A stretch of 64,000 nucleotides of DNA from Nigrospora sphaerica (lineage: Eukaryota > Ascomycota > Sordariomycetes > Amphisphaeriales > Apiosporaceae), in assembly GCA_018287875.1 (NCBI GenBank), contig JAGVVL010000022.1, positions 3,720,001 through 3,784,000 of the forward strand, in the 5' to 3' direction. Shown here in pieces: positions 1 to 12,002 of the stretch; the first letter of the stretch is position 1, and the number at the start of each line of letters is the position of its first letter. Below the pieces are notes generated by a model. The model was not told where the DNA came from, searched no databases, and worked only from the letters and a program-made list of their open reading frames with translations. The translations under genes were made by a program, and so were the position numbers.

Positions 1-684
1 GAGTTCGAGGCCGAGGACGGCTTCGACGGGGACGAGGCCGGGTGGGAGACGGACGATACAGCCAAGCCGACGCACGAGTACAAGGCTCCCAAAGACGGCG
101 ACGACGCGCCGGCTCTCGTGCCGACCCTCGACCCGGAAGAGGCCGCCGAAGCCGCCGACCAGGTCGGCGACTGGATGGCCGACTTCACCAAGTTCAAGAA
201 GGACCAGAAGACGGGACGCAAGCTGGGCGGCCCGCCCTCGGCGGCCGACCTGCAGTCGTCCATCCTCAGCACGACGACCAACGGCGGCCGCAAGAAGAAG
301 CGCAAGGGCGCCCTCACCAACCCTTCGGCTTACTCCATGACCTCGTCATCCATGGTGCGCACCGAGCAGCTCGGCATCCTCGACGCCCGCTTCGACAAGC
401 TCGAGCAGGAGGTCTACAACGGCGACGCCGACTACGAGGACACCAACTCCATGGTCAGCGGCATGACGGGCGCTACGGGCATGTCGTCCATGTCGACCGT
501 GACGGGCCCCACTCGCGCCGACTTTGACAGCGTCCTGGACGACTTCCTGGGCGGCCACTCCGTCATGGGCAAGCGGCAGGTGCGCAAGGGCAACTACAAG
601 AGCGGAACAGACCAACTAGACGAGATTCGCCGCGCCCTCGGGCCGGCCAGAATACGCGGTAAGACAGCGTCGGCGAGGAAATAA
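1..684 (+). CDS. LTV1: LTV1 ribosome biogenesis factor, 3' part only
   Basis: The frame is open from the first base to a TAA at 682-684, giving the last 227 residues of a protein whose start lies off the window. The acidic, charged character, the [10 protein letters not shown] segment and the [10 protein letters not shown] segment near the C-terminus match the Ltv1 family. Ltv1 is a non-ribosomal factor of pre-40S particles that works with Enp1 and Rps3, helps head assembly and export of the small subunit, and is released after casein-kinase phosphorylation. A basic KKKRK stretch around residue 100 of the visible part could aid nuclear entry. An AATAAA hexamer overlaps the stop codon. No intron is seen. 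The family call comes from motif recognition only. Confidence 0.85.
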   Translation, partial: EFEAEDGFDGDEAGWETDDTAKPTHEYKAPKDGDDAPALVPTLDPEEAAEAADQVGDWMADFTKFKKDQKTGRKLGGPPSAADLQSSILSTTTNGGRKKKRKGALTNPSAYSMTSSSMVRTEQLGILDARFDKLEQEVYNGDADYEDTNSMVSGMTGATGMSSMSTVTGPTRADFDSVLDDFLGGHSVMGKRQVRKGNYKSGTDQLDEIRRALGPARIRGKTASARK

Positions 685-1155
685 AAGGCGGCATGCAAGT
701 AGCGCACCACATACCTCTCATATAGACCTTTCACCCCATCGTTTTGGCCGGACATGCAATCAAAGATACCCTCCAGATTCCACAGAGCAGTCGGGCAGTC
801 GGGCTGCGTCGCACTAGGGGGGGCTGGCCGTCCAGTGACTCGCAGAAACAAGTTTGCTTAGTATTCGCTGTGTCAAGAGTGATATCTCGTAGGTCAACTT
901 GGCCGCTACGTGTACAGGTCGCATACGGGGATTTCTTCTGCAATGAAGACCACGGCGCCTGGGTCACTCGATAGACTCGCTTGGCCTGGTCGCTTGATAG
1001 ACTCGCTCGGCCCGGCGCCTCGGGATTTTCTTCCCTCGGCACTGGGTTGGTTTCCACTACATCGAGGTTCCCGAAGTGTCGTCTTGACCGCTTATGTCTT
1101 GGCTCGGTTCCGTTTGGACCAACAAGGAGACATTATAATCGAGTATCGACAGGTC
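685..1155. other. Intergenic, tail-to-tail
   Basis: Shared 3' flank between LTV1 (plus) and the taxilin gene (minus). The reading frames here are antisense extensions of the neighbours. I see no gene or element. Confidence 0.6.
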
Positions 1156-3286
1156 CTAGCGATGGCCGTTGGTCGCAGCGGCGTGGGCGGCCATGGATGG
1201 CGGCGGCTCCGGCCCATAGGTCGGCGCCGGCGTCGCCGTCGTCGCGGCGGGCACTTCGTGAACCTCCTCCTCGGTGTCGTCGTCGAACTCGGCCTCGTCG
1301 CTGCCGAGAATTCCGTCGCCTTCTTCATCCTCGTACTCGTACTCACTCTCCTCCTCGCCCTCGTCATCCTCCAGCTCGTCCATGCCCTCGTCGTCGGCCT
1401 CGACCTCCTCCCCATACGCGCAGCTGTCCTCCATAGTGTTCTGCATGCCCTGGGGTATGCCGCGGCCCTGCTGTTGCATTTGATTGATGATGGAGGTGAG
1501 CTTCTCGTTCTTTTTGCGGATGTCCTCGAGTTCCTTGATGTGTTTCGCGCGCTCGTCGACAATCTTGACAATGTTTTGGTTGCGGGCATCGACCTTGCGC
1601 CGGAGAACCTCGTTCTCCTTCTCGAGCTTCTTAGTTTTCTTGCTCATGTCCTCCATCTCCTTGCGAAAGGTCAGGAACAGGTCGTTGCTGTTATTCAGCG
1701 TATCCTCGACCTTCATAGCAGAGGAAAGGGTCAACCCCAGCGCTTGGTTGAGCAGGAGGGAAGAAAGACTGCTACTTGCCTGTTTGAATTTGTCGACGTA
1801 GACGTTCAGCTGGTTGCGCAGCTCGGTTTCCGTCTTGGTGAAGGTCAGGACTTGATTGTTCAGTTGTCGGGACCTCGAGGTTTCGGCTTCGGCTGCCTTC
1901 TTTTGCTGCTCGTAGCGCGCCATGTTCCACTGCACCTCGATTTCCTTGGTGCGCATGAGAGAGTGGTAGTGCAGCTCCCGTAGCTCGTACTGCTCAATAA
2001 GAGATTTGAAGCGGCTCTTGAACCTGTTGCGGCATATAAGTAACCAGGGCCTTTGCAGCAGAAGGGGGGGGGGGGGGGGCGAATGGATTCACGCACAAGT
2101 CCTCAACCTTGGTGTTCATAACTTGCTTGCGGGGGTTGTCCTTCTCCTCCTGATAGCCTTCGAGCGTTTTGAACACCTCCTCGAAACGCTTGTCCGACTC
2201 GCGGCGCAGTTTTTCGTGAGAGTCTTTCAATGTGCGCTGTTCGCCCTTGAGCTTGTTGTTATCTTTCTGCAGTTCACGGCAGAGTTTTTCCAGCTTCTCC
2301 TTAAGCCCGGTGAGCTTCGACGCTTCGTTGCGACTGGCATCCTTGTCCTTCTGCAGCTGGTCGGCGCGTTTCTTGTTCTTGATATTTTCCCGTTCGAGGC
2401 GCTTCATGTTGGCAAAGAGATCAGACCATCTTCGAGTGACATGTTCGATCTTTTCCAAGTCGTTCATTTTACTGGCCGAGCTGTTCAAAGAATTATTGAG
2501 CTCGCGATTGGCTTTGCGGACTTCGCGCTCTGTTGTTCAACGTCATCTGTCAGCCTCTGGTATGTCGGTCGGGAGTGTAACGGTGGGTGGCTGGGGCCGT
2601 TCGCCGCCTTGCGAGGAACATCATCAGTCCAGCACCTAAAGGCGCCCCCCCCCCTTTCTTTGCGAGAACGGGGATAGTACAAGGCATCGCCGTGGGCGTC
2701 TCGCATTCCGGGGCAGCCGCTCAGAAGCGTCGCATGACCCCCAACTAGAAGCGTACGTTCGGAGGAGCCACTGGATGCCCATGGGCATGTACAAAGCAGT
2801 GTGGCTTTGGAATACAAGCACCACCTGCACGGCCGTAGATATTGCGTGCCTCCGCCCCCCACATCGTCGTCGCCGCTCTCCTCCTCGGTGCCCCTCGTGG
2901 GGATGCGGCATGGGTCGGCCAGCGCTCGCGGGTCCAAAAAATGACGTACCTATCTCGGCCTCTTGCTCCCGTTCGGCGGCATTGTCAACCTCGAGCTGAG
3001 ATATCCTGGCGGCCACCAGCTTCGAAGCCTCGGAGGAGTCCAGAGCCTTCTTCCCCATCTTGCCTTTCTTGGTCGCGGCAGGTGTCGGTGCGGGTCGGTG
3101 ATCGGCATGGTGATGGTGGTGGTGGTGATGGTGGTGGTGGTGGCCGTTGCTTAGGGCGTTCGCAGCGTCCTCGGCAGGGGAATAAGCGGTTGACGACGAG
3201 GCAGGAGCAACTCCGTTGGTGGGCGTGGCCATGGTAGCAGAGGGAACAGGCGTGACCGAAGGGCCGGAGTGGTTCGCAGTCGCCAT
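1156..3286 (-). CDS. Taxilin-family coiled-coil protein
   Basis: Three exons join in frame: 3286-2950, 2529-2097 and 2023-1156 (545 residues). Donors are GTACGT and GTGCGT; both acceptors end in CAG. The N-terminus (about residues 1-85) is low-complexity and holds twelve consecutive histidines. A long coiled coil runs from about 90 to 440 and includes the FKSRFKSLIEQYELRE block that marks taxilins, formed across the second splice junction. The tail is very acidic. Animal taxilins bind syntaxins and act in vesicle traffic; the fungal role is little known. Intron 1 is 420 nt, long for this genome, and contains a C-run. Intron 2 is 73 nt and contains 16 consecutive G on the plus strand. The start is the first in-frame ATG with a good context (ACCATGG). 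Family is confident, function is inferred. Confidence 0.85.
2064..2079. repeat. G16 homopolymer inside a taxilin intron
   Basis: Sixteen consecutive G on the plus strand (C on the sense strand) fill much of the 73-nt second taxilin intron, between the donor and the region where the branch point should be. Length may vary between isolates, and sequencing error is possible. Confidence 0.8.
3107..3142 (-). repeat. Twelve-codon histidine tract in taxilin exon 1
   Basis: CAC/CAT codons repeat twelve times in the first taxilin exon. The mix of both codons shows it is not a pure triplet repeat, so it is probably older than a recent slippage event. A run this long could bind metal ions, but no role is shown. 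Confidence 0.9.
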
Positions 3287-4940
3287 GGTGCGTTAGCGGA
3301 GGTGGGAAAAGTTTAAAGCAGCGGCGGCTTCGGGTATTGCTGCTGCTGCACCGGGTCCCATGAGGAGTGACGAGAGGTCACGACAGGTCAGAGGCGAGGG
3401 CCGCCCGAGGCGCATGCGTGCATAGGGAGGAAGGGCAAGCAGAGGGGCTGTCAGACAGAGACTGGCAGGCGGGCGCTGCCGGATGCCGGTGTGTATTACG
3501 ATGTGCGTAGTGGTGTTGCTAAAAGGCAGGCGGGCGATCGTGCAGAAGTCAAGGTTCTCGTTTCGTTGGCAGGTTCGTCGTTAGGTCACAGTGGAAAGCC
3601 CGCCAAGCGAAAAACGTGGTGGTGGAGTTTCTCAACCTTAGCAGTACCCAGCTGGCCAAAAGCGAATGGATGAGTCGGAGGCTCGGGTCCAAGTCCAAGG
3701 CCCAAGGCCCAAGTCCCAGGTCGTCAATCACAGGTCGGCTTTGCTAATCTACCCCCCTCCTGGGGACGCCACCGGCTAACTAGACGCAACCAGCTCCCAA
3801 CTACGGAATTTGACTACCGCCTCTTGGTGCGTAGTCACGGGTGAAGTGTAATATAACTTGTGTGCACGCGAAGGCCGCCGTCCCCGGTGCCGCGCCACCT
3901 GGCGAGGGCACCTATGGGGGAGGTGCCTCACGAGAGGCATAGCGCCGACCTGGTTCCCCGAGCTCCGGCTGGAGGGCAGAACACGCAGACCTGGTCGTGG
4001 GTCATGTACACGGACAGCCGGGTGCGCGAATGTACGATGAGGCTTGTTGCAACGCCAAATCATGCATGAGTTTGCGTAGCCGGGGCCGGCCGGGTGTGGA
4101 TCTCGAGGGAAATTGACTCTTTCAAGACGTTTGTGCCGCCAACGTCGCCCGTCCGTCTGTCAATTCCCCCACGTCTACAACTGTCCGGGACAAGTCCGTC
4201 CTAGCAGATTGGTAAGGGATGTGTGCGAGCGAGTGAGTACCTACTTACTTGTACACATAATTTTGCGTATACGTACATGTACTTGGATATGTGTATGTGT
4301 GAGTGAGTGAGTGAGGGAGAGTGTGTGTACGATGTGCAATTGCTTCCATGAGCCCTGGCACCTCGGCCGGTAGCGATGGACCACCGCGGCAGCAAAAACT
4401 CGATACGGGATTTATCTCTGGCTCCGTGCCGATTCGACGGAAGCCCATTACCGCTGGAGGTTATTCGGCACACTTGGCTGGCTAACGGCATAAACCTTTT
4501 GTTTCCTCTTCCCTTTCTCGCGCAGGTACGTCTATGTAGGCACAGTACGAGGTTATACGTAGAAGGATGCATCCAACTCAGTTGTGATGTAAAGGGTAGC
4601 TTATTTGTCAGCCCCTCCATCGTGACTCGCCCCCTCCCACGCCATATGCACAAATCGGGCAGGGACTGCCTCAGGAAGCTTGGCTGTCAAGGATCTATCC
4701 GTGCTATGCAGAAAACCCGGCAAGCCTGCGTCATCCAACCAATCTCTGTCCCGAGTAGCAGCGCTGGCCTCGGGAACTTTCAAATTTTATCGCCTCAGGG
4801 TACCCTAAGCGATCTGTTCTCGACTTGGGCTTGTGTCGGCGTCCTCAGCTGTCGTTTTCTGTCGTTGCATTCCCTTGTACCATAGACCATAGACGGCCTG
4901 GTCGCTTGGGTTCGAGCAGGTAGGCCGAACAAGACAGACG
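3287..4940. other. Divergent promoter region, taxilin / CYM1
   Basis: About 1.65 kb between two divergent genes. Only short, mutually overlapping frames occur, none with domain character. It holds a GTGA repeat (4299-4314) in an alternating purine-pyrimidine stretch. It presumably carries both promoters and 5' leaders. I cannot place individual sites. Confidence 0.5.
4299..4314. repeat. (GTGA)4 microsatellite
   Basis: Four perfect GTGA units lie in the region upstream of CYM1, flanked by GTGT-rich sequence. Confidence 0.85.
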
Positions 4941-7900
4941 ATGCTGCGTAACGCGGCCGGCGCGGCCAAAGGCGCAGCCAAGAAGGTCGTTACGGAGCTT
5001 TCCAACTACCCCAAGCCGGGCGAGAAGCTTCACGGCTTCACCCTCCTGCGCACCAAGCATGTTCCCGAGCTCGAGTTGACGGCGCTGCACCTGCAGCACG
5101 ATAAGACGGGCGCCGACTACCTCCACATCGCCCGCGACGACAGCAACAATGTCTTCTCCATCGGCTTCAAGACGAACCCGCCCGACGACACCGGGGTGCC
5201 GCACATCCTCGAGCACACGACGCTCTGCGGCAGCGAGAAGTACCCCATCCGGGACCCCTTCTTCAAGATGCTCCCGCGCACCCTGTCCAACTTCATGAAC
5301 GCCATGACGGCTTCGGACCACACCTACTACCCCTTTGCGACAACCAACGCCCAGGACTTCCAGAACCTGTTGTCCGTCTATATGGACTCTACCCTGCACC
5401 CGCTCCTGAAGAAGACCGACTTCACTCAGGAAGGCTGGCGCATAGGGCCCGAAAACCCGCGCGTGGCGGAGAAGGGCAGCGGGGCCAAGCCCGAGGACAG
5501 CAAGCTTGTGTTCAAGGGCGTTGTCTACAACGAGATGAAGGGTCAGATGTCTGATGCGAGCTATCTGTTCTACATTCGCTTCCAGGACGAGATCTTCCCT
5601 TCCATCAACAACTCGGGCGGCGACCCTCAGAAAATCACCGATTTGACGTACGAGCAACTCAAGAAGTTCCATGCCGACCACTACCATCCCAGCAATGCCA
5701 AGGTCCTGACCTACGGAGATATGCCCCTGGCCGATCATCTGAGGGAAGTGGGTGCCAGGCTGGCTCTATTTGACAAAATCCAGACCGACGCCGAAAACAA
5801 GACACCCATCGATCTCAGTGGCGGCCCCAGGTCCATCTCCATTGTGGGGCCTGTCGATCCTTTGGCAGCGCCTGACAAACAGTACAAGACGTCTGTCTCG
5901 TGGGCCACTGGTGACACTGCCGACGTGGTCGAGTCCTTTTCCTTGTCCATTCTCTCGAGCCTCCTGATGGATGGCTATGGATCACCCTTGTACAGAGGTC
6001 TGATCGAGGCCGGACTGGGTGCCGATTTCAGCCCCAACTCCGGATATGACAGCCACGGCAGGATCGGCATCTACTCGGTTGGCCTGACCGGGGTAGCTGA
6101 AGGCGACGTGGTGAAACTCAAGGATGAAGTTCAAAGGGTATTCCGAGAGGTTCGCCAGAAGGGCTTCGATAGGGCCAAGATCGACGGTTACCTGCATCAG
6201 CTCGAGCTCGCTTTGAAACACAAGACAGCCAGCTTCGGACTGGGTATTGTACAGCGAATTCAATCGAAGTGGTTCACGGGAGTGGACCCATTCGATTCGC
6301 TGGCATGGAACAGCATTATCGAGGCCTTCGAGGCCAACATGGCCAAAGGAAACTACCTGGAGAGCCTGATGGACAAGTACCTACTCAACGATAACACGTT
6401 GACCTTCACCATGACACCCTCGGAGACTTATGGTGCGGACCTGGCCTTGGAGGAGGAAGAGCGGCTTGCAAACAAGATTGTGGAGGCCACTGCGGAAGCC
6501 GGAGGCGAAGCCCAGGTCCACAAGTTCCTTGAGCAGCGCGAGCTGGAGCTCTTGGCCGAGCAAGGCAAAACAAATACCGAAGACTTGAGTATTCTGCCTA
6601 CTGTGTATGTCAAAGACATCCCCAGGCAAAAGGATCACATCGACGTCCGCGACGACACGGCTCAGGGCACCAAAATCCAATGGCGAGAGGCCCCCACAAA
6701 TGGCCTCACCTACTTCCGGGCGATTAACACGCTGGAGAATCTTCCAGACGAGCTCAGGGCTTTGATTCCTCTCTTTACCGACTCGATCATGAGGCTGGGA
6801 ACCAAGGACATGACCATGGAGCAGCTGGAGGACATGATCAAGCTGAAGACGGGTGGTATCTCAGTCGGTTACCAGAGCAGCGCATCCCCTCACGACTTCC
6901 ACAAGGCTACCGAGGGTATTGCCCTGAGAGGCATGGCGCTGGACCGAAACGTCCCGGACATGTTCAACCTACTTCAGAAGTTGATCCTTGAGACCAACTT
7001 CGATAGTCCTGAGGCTGCACGACAAATCAGGCAGCTTCTCGAGGCGGCGTCGGACGGCGTGGTCAACGATATCGCTTCTTCGGGTCATTCCTATGCCATG
7101 AGGGCTGCAGAGTCGGGTCTCTCCAGGGAAGCCTGGCTCTCGGAGCAGGTCACCGGCTTGGGTCAAGTCAAGCTGATCACCTCGCTTGCGGCGCGGCCCA
7201 GCGGAGACAAGTACGAGGATGTCATTGAGAAGCTCAAGCAGATTCAACAATTTGCGCTCGCGGGTTCCAACATTCGGACGGCGCTGACATGTGGTCCGGA
7301 AAGCGTCGGAGCCAACACAGTCGCCCTCTCGAAGTTCATGTCCTCCCGCCCTTCCTCCTCGGTCACGTTCCAGGCTTCCAAGCCCCAGCCGTTAGCCCGC
7401 GACATCAAGGCTTTCTACCCCCTGCCTTACCAGGTGTACTACGGAAGCCTCGCGCTCCCTACCGTGTCGTATACACATGCAGACGGCGCGCCCCTCCAAA
7501 TCCTGTCCCAGCTCCTGACGCACAAGCACCTACATCACGAAATCCGCGAAAAGGGTGGCGCGTACGGCGGCGGTGCCTACATGAAGGGCCTCGACGGCGT
7601 CTTCGGCATGTACTCATACCGTGACCCGAACCCGCAGAACACGCTGTCCATTATGCAGGGGGCGGGCCGCTGGGCGGTCGACAAGCAGTTCAAGGACCAG
7701 GACCTCGAGGAGGCCAAGATCTCCGTCTTCAAGAGCGTCGACGCGCCCCGCGCGGTGAACACCGAGGGCATGGACCGCTTCCTCAGCGGTATTACCGACG
7801 AGATGAAGCAGACGCGCCGCGAGCAGATGCTCGACGTTACCAAGGACCAGGTCCGCGAGGTTGCGCAGAAGTACATTGTCGACGCCCTCGCGAAGCAGGA

Positions 7901-7988
7901 GGAGCGCGTCGCCTTCCTCGGCGAGAAGAAGGACTGGGTCGACAGCGCGTGGACGGTCCGGGAAATGAACGGCGTGGGGGCCAACTAA
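4941..7988 (+). CDS. CYM1: Mitochondrial presequence protease (PreP)
   Basis: Single-exon gene for 1015 residues, the usual length of M16C pitrilysin peptidases. The inverted zinc motif HILEH places His88, Glu91 and His92 at the active site, with Glu198 in VVYNEMKGQ as the likely third ligand. Near the C-terminus, [10 protein letters not shown] carries Arg869 and Tyr875, the pair that positions substrate in this family. The N-terminus is rich in Ala, Lys and Arg with no acids in the first 15 residues, as expected for a matrix-targeting presequence. The enzyme degrades cleaved presequences and other short unstructured peptides in the mitochondrial matrix. The start is the first ATG of the frame and gives this targeting sequence. 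Confidence 0.95.
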   Translation: MLRNAAGAAKGAAKKVVTELSNYPKPGEKLHGFTLLRTKHVPELELTALHLQHDKTGADYLHIARDDSNNVFSIGFKTNPPDDTGVPHILEHTTLCGSEKYPIRDPFFKMLPRTLSNFMNAMTASDHTYYPFATTNAQDFQNLLSVYMDSTLHPLLKKTDFTQEGWRIGPENPRVAEKGSGAKPEDSKLVFKGVVYNEMKGQMSDASYLFYIRFQDEIFPSINNSGGDPQKITDLTYEQLKKFHADHYHPSNAKVLTYGDMPLADHLREVGARLALFDKIQTDAENKTPIDLSGGPRSISIVGPVDPLAAPDKQYKTSVSWATGDTADVVESFSLSILSSLLMDGYGSPLYRGLIEAGLGADFSPNSGYDSHGRIGIYSVGLTGVAEGDVVKLKDEVQRVFREVRQKGFDRAKIDGYLHQLELALKHKTASFGLGIVQRIQSKWFTGVDPFDSLAWNSIIEAFEANMAKGNYLESLMDKYLLNDNTLTFTMTPSETYGADLALEEEERLANKIVEATAEAGGEAQVHKFLEQRELELLAEQGKTNTEDLSILPTVYVKDIPRQKDHIDVRDDTAQGTKIQWREAPTNGLTYFRAINTLENLPDELRALIPLFTDSIMRLGTKDMTMEQLEDMIKLKTGGISVGYQSSASPHDFHKATEGIALRGMALDRNVPDMFNLLQKLILETNFDSPEAARQIRQLLEAASDGVVNDIASSGHSYAMRAAESGLSREAWLSEQVTGLGQVKLITSLAARPSGDKYEDVIEKLKQIQQFALAGSNIRTALTCGPESVGANTVALSKFMSSRPSSSVTFQASKPQPLARDIKAFYPLPYQVYYGSLALPTVSYTHADGAPLQILSQLLTHKHLHHEIREKGGAYGGGAYMKGLDGVFGMYSYRDPNPQNTLSIMQGAGRWAVDKQFKDQDLEEAKISVFKSVDAPRAVNTEGMDRFLSGITDEMKQTRREQMLDVTKDQVREVAQKYIVDALAKQEERVAFLGEKKDWVDSAWTVREMNGVGAN

Positions 7989-8698
7989 TAATGCCCGCAG
8001 GTGTGATTTGCCGCCCTTGCGACGCTCAATGCGCGCGGGCGCGCCATGTACGATTTGGACGCACTGTACACTACCATGTATATACCCTTCTCCATGTATG
8101 CGGACGTTGGATCTTCGTCGGGCTCGTCGGAGCCTCCACGATGTCTTCTCGCTTTTCTGATGGAACACCAAAGTAACCCCCCACACCCTGCAGTTTGGCT
8201 TCGCCGTCAGCGTTCGGATACAGTACGTCTCTTTGCTTCGAAACCGCCCACGCGGGGGAATCGTTACCATAGCACTGAGATCACAAGAGCAACGCGAGAG
8301 CAAATTATTCCCGTGGTCTCCCCCGGGCCCCCTCTGGGTTAGTCGTCGCCGACAGACCCGTGGGGACCTAGGGGGTGGGCCTCGCCTCACGCTCGTCCTT
8401 TCAGACTCGGATTGCCCCTTAGTGTTAGGATTCCGGACTATAGGTGCGAGTACATATGTGTGTGACGGTGAGTGTCCAAAAGCGTTGTGGTTCTTTGGCC
8501 GACATGGGGTTTCTTCTCCCACAAACGTGCAGAGCTTTATGCTATTCTACGCCACATGAGACTTCCGTTACCCTATGCGGCCGTTTCCACGGTATGGAGG
8601 CATTGGGCAAAGACGCAAAGAAGCTGGCATCACAACTCTACCCTTTCAAGGCCATCATCGTTTCCATGCTGTCGAAGATCCGCCCTTCCAGCCCGCAT
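7989..8698. other. Intergenic, tail-to-tail
   Basis: 3' flanks of CYM1 (plus) and the glycosidase-like gene (minus). Short frames only, no recognised element. Confidence 0.5.
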
Positions 8699-10529
8699 TC
8701 ACGGGGGGGCCCCTCCACCGGGCGGGGGGGCAAGCGCCGGGAACCATGCTATAATGACGCAGCTCGTGGCGTAGCCCGGCAACCCTCCCTCTTTGCTGGA
8801 GACGAGCTTCGGTCCGCGTAAGTTCCAGCCCACGCCTCCCCAAGGTTCCGAATTGATTTTGACCAACCAAATGTCACTGGGCAGATCGACCTCTGCCGGA
8901 TCGATGGGCTTTTCGGTTGGATTGACGATACAGAGGAGCGCGTCTGTTTTTCTGCGCCAGATGCCCACATCCAGACCGCCCGCGTTACCGTTTTTCAGTA
9001 GTGTTAACTCGGCGCCCGTCAGGTAGTCCATCACGGGCGATGTTGTGACTACCTTGGCCAAAGAAGCCGCGGCCTCGAGCGTTTGGTTCAGGGGCGAGAC
9101 GTCGTCCCGCTTGGCTTTGCTCGAGGAATGCCCTTCTGACACGGTGTAGAGCCAGGCCAACCGTCCCTTAGCGCCGTGGTTGATGGCCAGCAGGTCCATG
9201 GCCCAGACCTCGGGCGCCGTGGGATAGCGGGACCAATAATCCTGGCTTCCGAAGGCCTGGGGCACTGCCCAGATGGGCTTGCGAGCGGCGGTCCCACCGA
9301 TCCAGGTACCGTATTCCTCGAAGTCGTCGATGCGGTTCGGCACGTCGAGGAGCGAGCCCACGCAGTTGTCGCAGCCGCAGTCACCCAGGGTCTCGTTGCA
9401 GGGCGTCTGCCACTTCGCCGAATAGGTGGCGTTGATGCCGACCGGGTAGGCGTCTTCCATGATGATGTCGGCGCCGGCCGTGTACTCGAGGAAGTGGTAG
9501 TTCTGACAGTTGAGCACCAGGGCGATCGGGTGGTACATGTCCAACTTGGCGATTGCGTCATACGCCGCCTTGGTTGAGTCGAGGTCGTATTGCCAGCCGT
9601 CGGGCTCGTCGGCTGTATACCACGTGAGAAGCGATGGGTGGTCCTTGACTAGCGGCACCTGCTCCGCGATCGCCGAGAGGTTGCGATAGACGTGCCGCAT
9701 GTCGTACTGGAGAAAGAGGTTCAATCGGTCCATGGCGTCGATAACGGCTGTCATGTCGTCGCTGCTGAAGTCCTCGACCATGTTGACGACGTTGAACCCC
9801 TTGGAGACGTAGTCTTCGATGTTGGCCTGACTCTTGTTGAAGGTGTTCGAGTAATCGCCGTAAAAGCCGTATGGGAAAACAGGCTTGAAGGCGCCCTGGG
9901 TTGTGGGATTCCGGTAGAGGAGAGAGCCCCGAAGATGGTCGATCTTCACGACGCTGCCCGTGGTCTTCTGTGGCTCTGGCAGATAGAACAGGTTCGTCTT
10001 GGCGCTGTACTTGGTCGCGCCAGAGGTAACTCTAACAGTTATAGGATACGGTTCCATCCGAGGTGTGAACGAGGACAGCTTGATCGGGATGAGGGTTCCA
10101 GTCCTGTTAATTTTGGCCCAACCGTAGACGCGCAGGTCTTGGCCCTCAAAGACGAGGTCTAGCAGGCCGCCGTTGTTATGGCTGTATTGGGGGTCCCAGG
10201 GCTCACCATGGAGATACGAGATCTCGGTGTCGACGATGAACTCGGCCACCGTTTCGCTTGCGACGTAAATGCTGTGGCGGGGGGATACCTTTAGGTCCAG
10301 CAGCGGCCCGGCTGCCGGCTTGGGGGGTTCCAGCCGGCCTCCGGGAGGCTCGACCGGGAACCCCGGTTGGTATATCTTGCCGCACCTGCGGGACGGATGT
10401 CAATGAGCATACCACGCAGAAGCCCAGACTCTGGGGGGGTGGCTGGCCGGATTACCATTTGTCGGCAGCCGCGACAGCAGAGATCATGGCCGCCAGCAAA
10501 AGCCGGGTGCGTGTGGGAAGCAGCTGCAT
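8699..10529 (-). CDS. Secreted glycoside hydrolase-like protein
   Basis: Two exons, 10529-10456 and 10385-8699, join through a 70-nt intron (GTAATC...CAG) to give 586 residues. Exon 1 is almost exactly the signal peptide: basic start, then LLLAAMISAVAAA, then a probable cleavage site before DKW. The mature part starts with a beta-rich domain (about residues 45-170), followed by a TIM-barrel-like region. WYTADEPDG (Glu285) and IIMEDAYPVG (Glu335) are candidate catalytic acids, as in clan-A-like glycosidases. CNETLGDCGCDNCVG suggests disulfides, and there are several N-glycosylation sequons. I cannot name a family or substrate. The last about 15 residues are Pro/Gly-rich and read through a C-rich tract, so the exact 3' end is less sure. 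Secretion is well supported, glycosidase activity is inferred. Confidence 0.75.
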
Positions 10530-12002
10530 TTTGTGGCGATGCCCCTGAAGGACCGGCCGTTAGGCCTCTCGAGTGGGCTGGAATGGAAGCTGCTTCGTGA
10601 GGCAGAGAGAGAGAACCAGACCGCGGGATCAGAGCACCTCCGCGGGGGCGATGGCAGCTGCGTCGCAACGGATTGGCAGAGAATGCAGGACCAGCGGAAG
10701 CACACAGGGCAGAACCTGTCGTCTTATATTTCGAACAAGCATATTCGTCCTGCCTCATGGGACGAGGGCGAACGTGCCAATGGGACGGAGGCACGGGATT
10801 GGACAACCCCCAATCGTTCGGCATACGCGGAGCAGCCGAGGCAATTTCCCATGGTAAAGGGGAATCCCTTGTAGCTGCCATTCATGGGGTCGAGGAGGTG
10901 ACATGTATCCATCTATTCGTGCCTTATCCTCTGGAGACCGCTTCGACGTCGCTACCCCTCCAGCCTCCCCCGGGCCAATGAGGCGTTCCCATCGTCGATG
11001 ACTGCGTCTAAATAGCGGGGCTATGCTGCCCGTCTCCCCGCCCCGAACGTCTCGCATGGCTGGCTCTAGGCGGGCACCCCAAAGTGCCGTGTCAGTGGAG
11101 GGGCCGGGCGGATGACAACTTGGGCCGGTTCCATATCTCTTCACCGGCTCTCTTGTGAGTGCCTACTTGCCCTATCATCCATCACGCCGGACGCCCGTAG
11201 ACAGCAGCAAAGCGTCCCCGGGGCCTCAAATCCAACGAGACCACCGCGGCTAGTCGGCATGCAGTTTACGCAAAGAACCCTCCGTCTGTGCTACAAGTAG
11301 TCGCCAAGGTTCTTCAGCACATGAGCCATCACTCATCCATTACAATTGGCCCTCTGGTATGTTCCGTGCCCCGCCTCCCCGCTCACAGTGTTCCTGACTG
11401 GTTGGTCATTCGCACTCTGAAATATACTAGCCTATGGTATTTACGGCATCCAGGGATAGATGGTCGATGACGGGATGAACTTGTTAACCGTTGAACATTA
11501 TGAAGTACCTATAAAGCTACCTTTGTACTCGTACATCCATGATCCATCCATCCATCGGCCAGTGATTAGATCCACCTTGGCAAAGCGGGGCCCAGTAATC
11601 CCCAAGGCAAAGCACAATTGGTGGACTAGCCGAATAAGAAGTCCACCGGCAATCCGTCACCAAACGACACAGGAGCAACAAGGCTGACCTGGTTCATCTC
11701 TTCGCCGGCGTTACCCTCAGACCGGTCATCAGCCTCGTCGTCCCTGTCGCTCTTCGCGCGTGCATCTTCGAGCCCGCGTCTCCTCCAAGAGTCGAACGCG
11801 GTTCTGCCAATCCCACGCTCGATGCGAGCCGAGACGTCGAGTCTGTTCGCGACAACGAAATATTTGGTCGACAGCTGGCCATCGAGAATGCGCAGCTCCG
11901 TCCCATTAGCTGCCAGCTCTTGCACCAAATAAATACCATCCAGGCATCCAACCTACCCAAGACCCACACGCGCCCATTCCGTCGCGCGCCTATATAGCCA
12001 CC
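10530..12002. other. Divergent promoter region, glycosidase / TAF6
   Basis: 1.47 kb between divergent starts. It contains a short CATC-rich repeat (about 11534-11556) and a TATATAG 6 nt upstream of the TAF6 start codon. Frames in this stretch are short and unlike any family I know. Confidence 0.5.

Noticed and set aside
910..1983. 357-codon plus-strand frame
   Set aside because: It is antisense to taxilin exon 3; its leucine-rich composition is the mirror of the coiled-coil codons.
4845..5738. 297-codon minus-strand frame
   Set aside because: Antisense to the catalytic part of CYM1; Val/Gly/Leu-rich shadow.
11991..11997. TATATAG just before the TAF6 start codon
   Set aside because: A TATA box 6 nt upstream of the ATG cannot direct a transcript that contains this start; chance sequence is more likely.
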